The notes beneath the pieces were generated by a model that was not told the origin of the DNA, searched no databases, and was given only the letters and a program-made list of their open reading frames with translations. This document shows, piece after piece, positions 23,685-36,398 of a DNA stretch of 64,000 bases. This DNA is from Actinomortierella ambigua. Its lineage: Eukaryota > Mortierellomycota > Mortierellomycetes > Mortierellales > Mortierellaceae. Location: the NCBI GenBank assembly GCA_016098155.1, contig JAAAJB010000065.1, forward strand, positions 1-64,000, given 5' to 3'. The translations under genes and the position numbers were made by a program. Within the stretch, counting starts at the first letter, position 1; each line of letters opens with the position of its first letter.

Positions 23685-26600
23685 ATGCTGCCGGCTCGAC
23701 CAAGGAAGAGGCGCTGGATGCCCGTTGCTGCAACGACCCCCACCACCGCAACCACTGTGGCTGTTGTCGCCCTCCTCGCCTTTGCCTGCAGCAGCAGTTC
23801 TCATGGTGGAGGCATCGGGGTGCATGCTTTTGCCTCTGCATCGCCTCCGCTCTCGCGCACTCCATCCCTCCGGACACCACTCTTCTCGATGCAATGCCCC
23901 GTCCCATCGCACCACAACCAACAAACTTGCTCTTGGCTCGATGGACCACTGTCGCATGTATGTCCCTGTAGCGAGGGAGAGAGGGAGAGAGGAAGGGAGT
24001 GAGGGAATGAGAGTGAGGGAGAGGGGGAGGGGATACCGGGAGGCGCTGTGTCGATGGGGCTAGTGCATACACAGCAATAACAACAACAAAAAGATACTAA
24101 TCCTCGTTGGCTAATGGTTGCTTTCCACGTTCTTGTCTGGTTGCCGATAGGACGAGAGCAATCCTGTGCACTTGTTAGCCAGGTCGTTGGAGCAATTGAC
24201 TGGCACGATTGGCCCTCTGGTTGCACAACAGCTAAAGGAACAGCAGCAGCAGCAGCAAAGACAGCAGGACAACGATGTGGATCAACAGGACGACGTCTGC
24301 CGGAACGATGGCAATGAGGATGAAAAGTCTCGTGGCAAGTCACCACCACCATCGCCAACAGCAGCACAGGGACAGGGTGACACTGCTTCGCAGTCAGCAG
24401 ATCCGCTCTCTGCGACCTCACCAACCTCCTCTGTCTCACTGCCAAAGGTCGCCACCAAATCAGCACGAACAACCGCCGTCGCTGCATCCACACCCACGGC
24501 CCACGCCAATAATCACCAGCACGAGCGTCTTATCCCTTCCTACGAACAGTGGCGCAAGCAGATCCTCGAAAAACAAAACAAGCCTGCCGAACAGTCCGAG
24601 CGGAAGCAGCGCAGGAGGAAGCCATATCAGGAGAGTCCTGTAGATGTCGCTGTCGGTGAGGACGAACTCGGCTTTCCATTCTCCAACCTTGAGGGTAGCA
24701 TGACACGCAGGGACGGCTCTCAACAGGATGCTAGTTTGGCCAGACAGCTGGGCGATGGGCCGGACCTGACCAAAGTGACCAGCAAGGAGACGGCGTGGAT
24801 CATGGCCGAGTATGCAAAGGACCCCAAGGATCGATTCAATCACGCCTCCGCCACCTGTGCTGCTAGTGTCGTCAAGGCCAACAAGGATGCACAATCCATC
24901 ACCGCCATTCTTAACGAGGGCAAGGACAACTACATGTTGTACAAGTGCGATACCAAGGAAAAGCACTTTGTTGTCGAGCTCTGCGAGGAGATTCTGGTCG
25001 ATACCTTTGTCATGGGTAACTATGAGTTCTTTTCGTCCACCTTCAAGGAGTTTGTCGTCTCCGTCAACCGATATCCACCACGTGACGATGGCTGGCGCGT
25101 TTTGGGTCACTTTTTGGCTCGCAACTCCCGCGATGCCCAGGTCTTCAAACCCGATGTCCCTCAACTGGCCACCTATATCCGCTTTGACTTTTTGAGTCAT
25201 TATGGTCGCGAGTTTTATTGTCCCGTCACCTTGTTACGTGTCTACGGTGCGACGGCTCTCGAGCAGCTCAAGCAGGAGGAAGAGGAGGAGAAACGACAGC
25301 TCCTTGAACAACAAAGAATGCGCGAGGCCAACTTGGCTGAGGAGCGTGCACGCGAGGCCAGAAAGGCGGATGGTCAAGACCCCGACGAGGAGGATGGTGA
25401 CCTGGATCAGGATGAGGATGAAGGTGAAAATGTTCGCGGCGACAAAGAAGAGGCAGGAGCGTCGAGAGGAGATCATTCAAAGGATTCGCAGGAATCTCTG
25501 GAGCACGAAGTGGAGATTCATGAGCCGCCATCGCCGCCATCGCCGCCATCGATCATATCCACCATTACAAGGGATGTCGCTCAGGGTAACGACCATTCCT
25601 CATCCGATACCTCCAACGATGGCCGTGGTCACTCGACAACTCATCATGACAACGGCGATTTGTCCTCCGTGGCCTCGTCAACATCCAATAATGCTGACGA
25701 TGGACCGACAACATCTAGTCTTCTTGATGACCACATGGCAAGCAATAGCAAGGAGACCCCTGACCCAGAAGCCACACCTGCACACGAGGAGTATCTTCTG
25801 GATCACAAGGTTTCTTTGCAAGACGAAGAGGCTACGACACATACGGGCCAACAAGATACACCAGACTCAACAGAGACCTTTTCACCGCTATCACCTACGT
25901 CTCCTGCTTCGATGCAAGATGAACCTGAGTGGCACCAGGGCGATCTCGGCATCATCTCGATTCCTCAAAAGGCCAAGCCCTCGCATCAGCCCAAGCCTTC
26001 CAACCACAAGACAGGGAACAATAACGGCGGAGGAGGCGTACCAGGAGAGAATATCGGTAGTCTTCCACACCCCACACCAGCGTCACAGGAGAGTGTCTAC
26101 AAGAACATTGTCAACCGTCTAAAGGCGCTCGAGCTAAATGCTTCCTTGTCCCACCAGTATCTCGAAGAGCAGAGCAACGTCTTCAACGATGTCCTTGCTG
26201 GACTGGAAGAGACTAGTACACAGCTTGTGACCCACCTCAACGAAGCCAACAAACGCTTAGAATCACTAGTAAGTATTGCCTTCATGAGTGTGGTGCTGTG
26301 AACCCACCAGTGGACACTTATTCGTCAGTGTTGACCGTAAAAGCTGTTTACATTGGCTTCTAGGGACGAAGATACGACCAATTGGCATACAGTCTCAAAG
26401 CCCATATTGATGGCGATGCTGTCCGAATCAAGACTGAGGTCAAGGATCTTTCAGCTCAGTTGCATGCGCTGGCAGCTCAGGTATGTGAACAGTGTGCCGC
26501 GGAGATAATTCCGTATCACGACACCTATGCCCCTGTATTCGAATCGACTAGCGAGGTGCTAACATTGTCATGCTTTTCCCCGCTTGAATAGGTGATGTTT

Positions 26601-28880
26601 CAACGACAGCTGTTTGTCATTGCTATTTTGATTCTCTGCGCCTTTTTGGCGTTCTTTGCAGTGACCCGAAACACCACGATGCCCTACACCATTGTCCAGT
26701 CACCCTTGGGCGCCAAACTGATGTCGATCTCGGGCAATCGACGTGATCGTTTTCTAAGGCGTGTGCACAACAAATTGACCAATCCGGACCTTGTCAACGG
26801 ATCAACGCCGTCGCCTCGGACATCGATGCCACCATTAGCCAGTCATCGCAACAGCTTTTCAAAATTCTCAAACGACCATGATAAACGATCCGATGAGATG
26901 TCAGAGGCCGTTTTCACTCCACCCATCTCGCCCATCTCACCCATGCCACCTGCTTCCCGCACGGAGAGCGAACAGGACTCGAGGCCCGACATTGCCCTCT
27001 CTCCCCGGGAAGAGACTGTCCCCCGACGCTCACGCGCTGGATCCCTGGCATCGCTGGTAGCTTCAGCCAAGCGGCTTGAGGAATCACTCAAGGAAGGTGG
27101 TAGCGGCGGTGGTGGTGGAGTTCGTGAAGGCGACCTTCAGATTCCTTTCAGTGCGCCACACAGTCTCGCCACACCTGAACAGCGGCCGCGAGGCGATTTT
27201 GATAGGTATCCAAACGGCACGGATACTTCACCTGAGCCACCTATCCCGCAGGCGAGTCGACAATTCCCAGCAGGCGAGCACTTTTTGGTATCGCGTACAC
27301 CCTACTCGACGCCACAGCACAGTTTTGCTGGTGTAGGTGGTAGCGGTGTTGGTAGTCGTGGCGGCCACATTGGGAACACTCTAGATGCAAGTCATCGGAC
27401 TCTATCCTTCCAGCAACTTGAGGGCATCCCACCCTTCCGACCCGAGTCTCCGACTTTCCAGGCGATGCCTTCTTCACCGATCATGATGCTGGGTGGTGGT
27501 AGAGGCAGCATGGATGATGGACATCTTTCGGATGCTGATGTGGCCTACCTTTCGCGAGACATGAACGTGAGTCGGATTGACTCTAGCAGCCCGTCTCCAG
27601 TGACGCCTATTGTCGTGGGTGAGCCTCGCGTGGTGGTCACGCCTGTCCCTTCGTATGCATCGTTGCCATATGATGTGCGTTCAGACCATAGTCCGCGTCC
27701 TCCTATGACCCCCCGATCTTCAGCCCTTCGGTATGAGACGACAATGGGTATCCAATCGAGTATGGCATTGGAGCAGGGTGATGAGGATGAAGAGGGAGCG
27801 CGTCCAGGAGATGACAATGGAGGAGAGAAGCAAGGACCCATCTCTCCGCTCTCTCAAGAGTCAACTTTCATGATGGACCAACAACAGCAGCACGAACAAC
27901 AACAACAACATCACCACGCTGAATTGACTTCGTTGACTTTATCATCTCCACTCCATGTCGCCGAGGTGCAAGGGTCTACGGTTGTTCCATTGGCACAGCG
28001 ATTCTTAATGGAGAGTCAGAAGCAGCCGTTATTCGGTCTAGAGCAACAGGTCGACGAGCAGGATGAGGACCAAGGATTTGTTTCAGACTCTGTTATCGAG
28101 GGATCCAAGTCTGATATTCTGCGATTCAGCGATGACGATGAGGATGGCAAGAACAGTCGATCTACCTCTCGACAGGAGGACAGGGCAGCGGTGGCCAGCA
28201 TCCATCGGATAGATGAATCGGACCATCCGCAAGGTGTAGAGGAAGCGCAGCCCTTGTCGTTTCGGAATCCAACGCTAGGCAGTACTTCATTGCCTACTCT
28301 GCAGGTATCTGGTGGTGTCGATGGTGGTGCTTTTGACGGCACAGAAGCGAGTGCGACGACTGGCCAGAGTGTCCTATCCAACCGAGGCAAGCGGCGGAGC
28401 TCTGACGGTGTCTATCGATCGCTCCCTATCGTTGCTCCGCACGAGGTGGGGCATTCAAAGAACAAGAGCATTAGTGGCATCATGAATCTTGGACTTGGTA
28501 TCGATGCCCAGGGTGAGCAGCACCAGCAGCAGCAGGAGTCGGAAAATACCAGCGAAGGACCATCGCCATCGCAGCCGATTTTGCCAAAACCTTCCTTTGA
28601 CGAGGCAGACAGTAGTGTGAGTGGCTCGAACGACAAACAAGACACTAAGCACAGCCATCATAGTCACCATAGTCACCATAGTCACCACCACAGTCACCAC
28701 CACCACCGCCATGATTCGAGCATGGGTGTTGAGCAGGATCAGACATTTCCGACTCTTGAAGAGCCATCCATATCAGGATCGCCTTCGTCAGTGCCATCGT
28801 CAGTGCCATCGTCGACACAGCAGGACGAAGACAGAGGCGGCGAAGGCGATGATGAGTGCTCGCCGGTGATGGATCGCTGA
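23685..28880 (+). CDS. SUN-domain ER membrane protein (Slp1/SUCO-like)
   Basis: Exons 23685-23957, 24151-26268, 26364-26480 and 26592-28880, all phase 0, give about 1598 residues. A hydrophobic N-terminus (VAVVALLAFACSSSS) suggests a signal peptide or anchor. A polyQ run precedes the SUN domain at about 315-462 (KDRFNHASATCAASV, NYMLYKCDTKEKHFVVELCE, TYIRFDFLSHYG, VTLLRVYG). Glu-rich coiled coil and a helical region follow, then a transmembrane segment LFVIAILILCAFLAFFAV near 844-861, and a long Ser/Pro/Gln tail with a His-rich tract near 1526-1545. Slp1/SUCO proteins act with Emp65 in protecting folding proteins in the ER. The tail of about 735 residues after the membrane segment is much longer than in the yeast protein. 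Confidence 0.85.
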
Positions 28881-29510
28881 CCAGAAACTCTCGCCACCCA
28901 TGCGTATTGAGAGCATCGCAGTCGCCTTTATTTGTTCCGCATATGCTTTAGCAGACGCCTCTCCCCTAAAACCCCCTTTCAATGCCCCATGCATTTCCCT
29001 TCACTCCCTCCCCTATCCTTCATCACACGCAACACATTGTACTCTAGCTCTAATGAAACGTAAGGTTGATGCCTATATGAGTTTGGGTGGTGGTGTGGTT
29101 TCTTTTTTTTTCTTCGACGTGATTTGTACCAAGTGTTCTTTGGCCAGTTAGACCAAGGGTCTTTGGGAAGAAAACAGGGAGGCATGCAGCCTCGGCTGAC
29201 AAAGGAGTGGTGCGAATCTTTTTTCTTCTCATTGGGTGGGGGTGTAGCTATCCCGCCAGTGACACGCTCTGGGAAAAAGGGGACGCGTGCGCGAGTGGAT
29301 GGTTGCTCGCCACATTGCAATAAATGCAAGCTGCAGAAGGAGGGGAGGTGGGGTGTCCATGTGGCACCCCTTTGTTTCCCTTTTTCTTTTTTTTTTTGTA
29401 TCGCTTCCCTTTCGCTTCGCTTCCCTTTCTTCCCCTTGCCCCATTCCTTTAATCTACATTCCGTTCATTCCATCCACCATCCGCCCTCCTCTCCCTTTGC
29501 TTGCCCCCTC
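28881..29510. other. Intergenic region before the lipin-like gene
   Basis: 630 bp. Pyrimidine-rich just upstream of 29511 (about 29365-29508), as in other promoters of this window. No gene recognised. Confidence 0.45.
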
Positions 29511-32318
29511 ATGCAGTCGGTTGGGACATTCTTCTCGACTGTCTCCAAGATCTACAATGAAATCAACCCGGCAACCCTCTCTGGCGCCATCGACGTTGTC
29601 GTCGTGGAGCAGCCTGACGGCGAGCTTGCCGGCTCGCCCTTTCACGTCCGCTTTGGCAAGCTGAACTTGCTTCGTCCGCAAGACAAGATTGTAGGTTGCT
29701 GTTGTGGAGTGGGATATGGTGTTCCTGAGCATGTCTCTCAATCTCTCTTTTTTTTTTGGGTTCCAGGGTGTTCCCAGCTTGATTTTAATCTCCGCTTTCT
29801 CTCTTTCCCCACACTTCCCACCCCCCCAATCGTCTTTCTTTTTTCTCAGGTCGAGATGACTGTCAACGGACGCGTCGTCGATCTGCCAATGAAGGTTGGC
29901 AAGGCGGGCGAGGCGTTTTTTGTCTTTCAGACCGAGCTGGATGTCCCCGAGGAGTTTGCAACTTCCCCTCTGGTGGGACCAGCCTCGGACAAATCGGAGG
30001 ATGAGATTGACTTTTTAGATCTGAGTCGCGCTGCCAAGAAGGACAAGGACCAGCAGCAGCAGCCCCAGCCGCAGAAGAAGAAGAAGATGCTCAAGGACGA
30101 AGAGAGACGCCATCGGCGCAATAAGAGCCAGCAACAGAAGCATCTTCAGCAATACCAACAACAGCAACAACAACAACAACTTCCCACCGAAAAAGATCGC
30201 GGCTCACAGGACTTGCATGATCAAGGCATGTGTTTTGTTGTTTGCAATGCTGTGTCCGTATGCATATGTGTTATTGCCCTCGGGAAGCATCGAGCCAGTT
30301 GCAATGCTTCCCTCTTCCTCTTCCATCTTTCTCTTCCCACCCCTCTTCTCTAACTTTGAGTTTCTTCTCCCCACCCCCTCTCTCCCCCCCTTCCCTTCTA
30401 CCCTTCCACTCCTCTAGACCTCGAAGCAGGTTACGTGAGTGCACATAGCGGTCATGGGACAGACTTTGGAGAGGACAAGGACGACAATCTTCAGGGCTCC
30501 CGCCATGGTAGCAATTCCATTGAACCTCCTTCACCTTCTCCCTCGCCCTTGCAAAGCATACTATCTACCGATCACTTGCAGGTCATACCACGATCGGGAC
30601 CCACCCCTCATCGAGGAGCAAGAGAAGGAGCAGGCGCAGGAGCAGGCGCATCCATATCTCCATCTTCTCCTTCTCCCTCGGCCCCAGTGCGACATCGATC
30701 GTCCTTCTCTGTACCCTCATCTCCGCGCATGGGTCCAGCGAGAAATAGTGTGGGGCAAGTCGGTCGACTAGATCACCCACTCGAGGGCAACGCTGGCGCC
30801 AGCCATCGTCGTCGTCAAAGTCGTCGGCAGAGCCGTCGTGATCAACATACCCCTGGCGCAAAGCAGGCTGTCACAAAGGAATCTGATGGTGGATATCATC
30901 CGCTGACACCGAGCAGCCCAGAAGACTCTTCTGTCTTTGATAACGGCGCAGTTCAAGGAGGATCAGGAGAAGGAGGAGGCTTGATCCAATTACGACCGTC
31001 TGCTACAACAAAAGCAACAGCTGGTGCAAATGCCGACAATGTGATCCTCGACATGACAGGATACAAGACAGATGATTCGGATGACCTTTCCGATGGCGAG
31101 ACTATTGTCTTTCGAGAACACCATCATCTCCATCGTCGCCGCCAACGGTCGCCCTTCATGGCAATGGCAACTGACAACACCAGCAGCGGTAGCACAGGCG
31201 AGTCTCGGGTCCAAAAGTCAGCGTATCGCAAGACTCGAGGCATGCGAGGGATCGGCGAGGTTGCCACTGCGCTGTTGGCAACTTCGTCGGCCTCGCCGTC
31301 GTCAGCGTCGTCGTCGTTTGAGGACGATAATGATGACGACGAGGACGAGGAAGAAGATGAGGAAGAAGATGAAGACGACGAAGACGAAAACGAGGTGGCT
31401 CTCAAAGAACAGCAGAGTCGACGGATCGCGTCGCGCCTACCATGTCCGGCCGCACGAAACAACGCTGGCAGTGGTAGCACGAACAGCCCTCGACTAGGCT
31501 GGCCAGGCCGTGAACGGTCAAACTCGTTGCCGAATCTGCATCAGCTGGCGGTTTCGGATAGGATGGACATGACATCCATGATGACGACAGCACTGAGAGA
31601 GCTTCATGGACAGGCTGATGCGGTGAATGACAAGGAGAGGAAGGCGACGATGATGATGATGATGGCGATGAAAGAGAAGAAGGAGATTGACGACGATGAG
31701 GACAAGGACGACGAACGCCAGAGGGACTTCAAGGCTGTCGATTCGGCAATAGCCAGTAGCGTGTCGGTCACACCTTCTTCTGCGAAAGGATCAGCAACGG
31801 AGCTACCTTCTCCTCATGTACCTCCTCTCCCTCCATCGATGCCTGCTGTGGCCCCACCAGGAACGACGACCTCGCATCGTGCGGCACTGGGTATGCACCA
31901 CCATCGGAAGCCGTCCTCAGTGCGGGTGAATCAAGCGATGAATGCGCTCAGTGACACGGAACTCGAGTACCAGACACCACGTGTGACCAGCGCGACGGGA
32001 TCGGCAGAGTGGACGTGGGGCTGGGGAGGGCTTCCGGTCAAACATAACGAGGGCATGGACGATGACGATGAAGAGCACCATGGACAAGATGCCTCCGCAG
32101 CAAACCGCGAACGGGCTGGGGAGGTGTCCCCTAAACCGGTGCTGAGAGAGATGGAGATTGGAGGCCAGGTGTACCGGCTCGCGATCAGCATGTGTCCCGG
32201 CGATGACTTTGGCAAGGACTTGGTATGTCTTTTAATTTTAAGTTGGCATGTTTTGTCTTTCGTGGATGGAAATCCGCCTGGGGATATCGCTAATGAAATT
32301 CTCCTCGTGTATACATAA
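29511..32318 (+). CDS. Lipin-like protein without the phosphatase domain (truncated)
   Basis: Exons 29511-29690, 29850-30225 and 30418 onwards. The second intron begins GC (CAAG|GCATGT) and ends CTAG. The start MQSVGTFFSTVSKIYNEIN and the following GSPFHVRFGKLNLLRPQDK / VEMTVNGRVVDLPMKVGKAG form a clear N-LIP domain of phosphatidate phosphatases (Pah1/lipin). About 650 residues of low complexity follow, then REMEIGGQVYRLAISMCPGD, which may be the lipin middle domain. After GKDL a good donor (32223 GTATGT) has no possible downstream exon: reading through gives 31 more residues and TAA at 32316-32318, an A23 tract, then the opposing VTI1 gene. The HAD-type DxDxT catalytic half is absent, so the product should not be an enzyme. 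It is a pseudogene, a regulatory fragment or an assembly break. Confidence 0.8.
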
Positions 32319-32379
32319 AAAAAAAAAAAAAAAAAAAAAGGAAAAACGGAAAAGAAAAAGGAAAAGAAGGTAGAAGAAA

Positions 32380-33879
32380 CTATCCAAAGATCTTTCGGTA
32401 CAGCACAAAGAGAATCAGGAAGACGAGCAAAATAATGATCGCTGCTGTGATCAACTTGTTGGTCGCCATCCTATGAGAGCCGCGAGATGGAGATGTTAGC
32501 TTCAAAGGTAGTCCATTTGTGAGTACTCTCCATTGTTGCAAAATCAGCTTTGTCCGCAAAGAGCACATCGTGAGCTCGGATTCGACACTTACCGGCGTGC
32601 CATGCCTTTTAATGTCCTGGATGCCTTGTCGATATTGGAGTCTGCCTCCAGGAGCTGTATTGTTGATGAGAGCGAGTAGAGGAGTGGTCAGTAGAAGTTT
32701 AGCGTAGGTGTGTCTCCAGAGTATCGCCGGATGAACAAGATAGCGTACTGTGTTGTGGGTGTGAACGATCTGGTCGCGCTGTGCACGCAAATCGGTGAGG
32801 ATACCAGCACCGAGGGCCTCTAATACCAGTAGAGTTCGCATCGAGAGTAAAGAGTGATTGTTAGAGCTGGTACGATGAACCAAGGAGGCATCACAGCAAA
32901 TGAAAGCATTAACTGGGGTCTAGCATGCCTGTCTCCAGCGCGATCTTGTGGCTGTCCTGTAGCCTCCGGCTGCTTTCGGCCAGGCGGTCAGTACCGTTCA
33001 GCAAACGTGTGCGTTGATCCATCGAGGCTGCATCGAGATCTAACCCCCCGCTTGGACCTCCAAGCAGCTCGTCTCTATCGGTGGTGGAGCGGGATGTTGT
33101 TTGAGCTCGTTTCTATTGAATATTAAAGTCACATGATGATGAGAATTAGCAACGTGGCAGCATGCATGGCAAGGAAAGCTTTCTTTTCCTGTACGTACAA
33201 GGGTCTGCTTCAAGCGATCGAGCTCAGCCTTGTATCCTTTGAGTCTCGCCTGCAGGCGAGTTCTTGAACCCTGCGGCAAGGTCAACAGCTCCATTTCCAT
33301 TTGATGTAGCTATGTCGGAGAGACAAACTAGGACTATTAGTATTAGAATTATACACCAAGCAGAGCACAGAAAACGTTGGGCCTTTCGCTATACTCTTAC
33401 AATTTCATTGGCCTCGTCAATCTCTCTGTCGGCAGAACGCAGCGTCTGCTTCTTGGGTTCTATATGCAAGGGTGGTTGTTAGCGTGTTTGCGTCTAACGT
33501 TGTATCATATGCAAAGCAAAGGGGAGGGAGCAACGAAGACGCACACCACTACCTCACCTGAGGTCTCCCCCCACCCCTTTCTCCTACTCACTAACACTCT
33601 CCACACTCACTCGCCTCTCTTGTGCAAGGGACGAGAGGCGAGCACGCTTTGCCTCGAAGGGGGTTGGGGGCTTGCCTCTTCCTTTCGCTCACTAGTCCTT
33701 CTGAGGCTCGCATGGTAATGCCCTTCAAAAGGGCAAAAGTAAATGATTCCCTCCCTTTACGCCTTATTACCTCCAGTCTGGCTGGTTGAGGCATTGAGGC
33801 GCTCCGTGATGGAGACTTTGATAGCCTCAAAGTCTTGCTCGTAACTCTGGAAGAGTTCTGAACCACCGGGACTATCCAT
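32380..33879 (-). CDS. VTI1: Qb-SNARE Vti1
   Basis: Seven exons on the minus strand: 33771-33879, 33401-33459, 33199-33309, 32929-33112, 32749-32819, 32593-32654, 32380-32470, giving 228 residues, the usual Vti1 length. Habc region: SELFQSYEQDFEAIKVSI, LRSADREIDEANEILHQME, RLKGYKAELDRLKQTLKRA. SNARE motif: SSRRLQDSHKIALETE, GAGILTDLRAQRDQI (central-layer Gln), LLEADSNIDKASRTLKGMARR. A C-terminal anchor follows (LITAAIIILLVFLILFVLYRKIFG). Vti1 acts in Golgi, endosome and vacuole fusion. The fourth intron begins GC (GACAG|GCATGC) and ends TTAG; it must be removed this way to keep the SNARE heptads in register. Divergent from the Spc19-like gene (217 bp between starts). Confidence 0.93.
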
Positions 33880-34096
33880 TGGCGACAATAGGGTGACAGG
33901 AGTGATGGCAACCAAAGAATGGGAGACGGGTGTGTTCTTGGAGAGTGAATTGGTGGAGAAAATGGTATGCTTGCTATGCTTTAAAACCTCCGTGACGTTT
34001 TTCAGGTCACCCCCCCCCCTCACAACACACGAAACACCACACGCACACAAACACACACACACACATAGTCTTGACCAAGGGTTGTACACCCACACA

Positions 34097-36159
34097 ATGA
34101 CACATCAGCTGGACTCGCCCTTCTTGCCCTCGCTACGAAGATGTGTCTCTTCTCTCGAACGATCAACGAAAAGAGTATGCAGCTCAACGCTTTCAAGCAG
34201 CGCCAGGAATTTTCTCTCCAGCGAACACTACAACTCATTTACATCACCCACTTGCCTCTCGCCTTGCAAAATGCTAGCTCAAATCATCGGTGGCCATTCT
34301 GGATGAGGCAACCACCAGCTTCCCCAAGCTGAGGACGCTTACAGGATATAACAAAGTACTGAAAGAAGACAGGTGCAGGCCCATATAAATCTCGAAAGAA
34401 AACAAAAAAAAAAGAAAAGAAAAGACATGTACTCAACACCTTTAGCCTTTTCTCCGCATAGCAACACGAACTCGTATCAGAGCAGGACATCAAAAACGCA
34501 CAGGTCGAGGTAGCGAAGGAGATCGAACCCCAGCTCTTCTCACTTCTTGATAGGTCAGTGGAGATGGTGATTGCACTGGAATGCAAGGAGCAGGATTTGA
34601 TAAACCAGGTAGGACTTTTTATCAGGGACCAGAAAGATGGGCACTATAGCAAAGGAATTGCCTCATGCTGCATGCAGCTGCGTTGTCCAGTGTTGCTTTC
34701 ATCGTGCTTTTTGACCATGTCTCTCACACTTGTTCTCTTTCTTTTCGCAATGCGGTATGGTGTTCCAAGGTGAACGTGGAGATAGAAAAGGCAAGACAGC
34801 GACAACAGCAAAAGTCGGCCGTCAAATCAGGGCTATCCAACATCAAGCGACTTCAGTCGCTAACAAAAAGGACGTCGGAGCTGAGCAAGTCATCCAAAGA
34901 GCTTGACAATGTCCTTGACGAAAAACGACGGGAGTTTGGATACCTGATCGAGCGTGCGAACAACTACAATATGACGAGTGGCCTAGGGGCGAAGATCATA
35001 CGTCGGCTCTCCAATGTGGTACGTTTCCTTCCAAGAGTGAGACTATGGCTACTTTGTGGCCGGATGTGCCATGAACTGGATCTAACGCCATAAAGCTGCC
35101 TCTACTCCAAACTTGAGCGTGTTAGAAATCTCAAGGGTTGGGGCAAATTGAAGAGTGCAAGCAGGAGGATGTTCGGCGGTGTGAGCAAGAGATAAAGGCG
35201 CTCGAACAAAGGATTGCTGACAGACGACGTGAAGTTGAACAAGACAAAGAAGTGACGACTAGCCACCACGGACAGACTGCCACAGCAGAGCTGCGATCCG
35301 AATTTAACCCAAGTATGTGTCCACAGTATCCCACAGTTGTCATGGTGATGATGATGGTGATGATGATGGCAAGTATTCATGGTGCTAGTCCTTACCTTTT
35401 CCCCACCCCCACCCCTTTCCTCACTGTAGATGATGTCTGGGCAACATACATGGCGCAGTACGACTTTTTTGTTGCCGTTCTCCAGTCTGACCTCAAGGTA
35501 GACCCAAGGAACAAGGGTGCTTATGACGATGCAGTGACCGTTATTGCCAAGACGTATGATCAAGAGCTTCGCGAGATGGTTAACACGGTACGGTGAAGTA
35601 AACACTGACGGGAGTCATGTCAAGTTTTAAGGGAAGACGACCGTTGTGAAGGGGAGTGAGTTTTAACATTTTGGTTGTACTCCTGCCCTCTCCTCGTATG
35701 CAACATTTTCAGAGCGTTAGTGAGCTCCTTGTGGTGTCAAGGAACAGGGAGCGAAAGTTGATGCAGTTACAAGCATTATGCAAGCAACTCTTTCCGCGCG
35801 ACAATATTGGCAACACCATGGTGCGAATACTCGAGTTGTTGGTTGAGAACCCCCAGAAGGAATGCTACTATTCTGACCTGGTTCTGGTAGGTGCCCTTAA
35901 CCAAACATACATGGATGTTGTTGTATGCAGGGTGTATTTCCCAGCACAGATAGGCTCATCTCATGTATTCTATCGTTATTAGGCCCAATTTCCGCCGAGC
36001 GAGGAGAAGCGACACAACTTTAACAGGGTTATAGAGATACTCAAGAACCTTGGTGTCATTGAGGTAATGCACGAGGTTAGAGAGATTGATGATATCGAAG
36101 CTTCAAAAGAGCTGGTTGTGCGGATCAAGTTTGACGACTCGAGCAAGGAGACGTTGTGA
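34097..36159 (+). CDS. Spc19-like DASH/kinetochore subunit with C-terminal extension
   Basis: Eight exons: 34097-34174, 34278-34355, 34462-34608, 34770-35018, 35126-35312, 35430-35587, 35713-35886, 35983-36159, giving 415 residues. The N-terminus follows the Spc19 pattern: SLRRCVSSLERSTKRLKSSV, AILDEATTSFPKLRTL, HELVSEQDIKNAQVEVAKEI, LLDRSVEMVIALECKEQDL. Spc19 is a coiled-coil subunit of the DASH/Dam1 ring that links kinetochores to microtubules. Known Spc19 proteins are about 140-165 residues; here about 230 more follow: a coiled coil (CEQEIKALEQRIADRRREVE), a middle helical part, and a C-terminus with three predicted helices and a strand pair (MVRILELLVENP, HNFNRVIEILKNLGVIEVM, KELVVRIKF) resembling a winged helix. 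The assignment rests on pattern memory. Confidence 0.6.
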
Positions 36160-36343
36160 GGAATGCCACGTGCAAGCAGGGCAGCAATCGCAAAGTCTTT
36201 GAAAGTTGTCAGCCATCTCCGTTGCGTGTGTTTTAAAAAAGCGGGTGGCCCGTTCCATGAAGGTGTTGTAGAGTATGCCTTGCACAGGGTGATACAGCTC
36301 CCAAACAAGGGGGAGGCGCCCCTTGGAGCAAACATGTACACTC

Positions 36344-36398
36344 GCACGCACACGCACACGCACACGCACACGCACACGCACACGCACACGCACACGCA
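36344..36398. repeat. (CACACG)n microsatellite
   Basis: About nine copies of CACACG/CGCACA, 185 bp after the stop of the Spc19-like gene. Alternating purine-pyrimidine, so Z-DNA-forming in principle. Confidence 0.9.

Noticed and set aside
33893..33964. Plus-strand ATG frame with a donor site just upstream of the Spc19-like gene
   Set aside because: Joining it to the next acceptor puts a stop in frame, and it overlaps the VTI1 promoter/leader.
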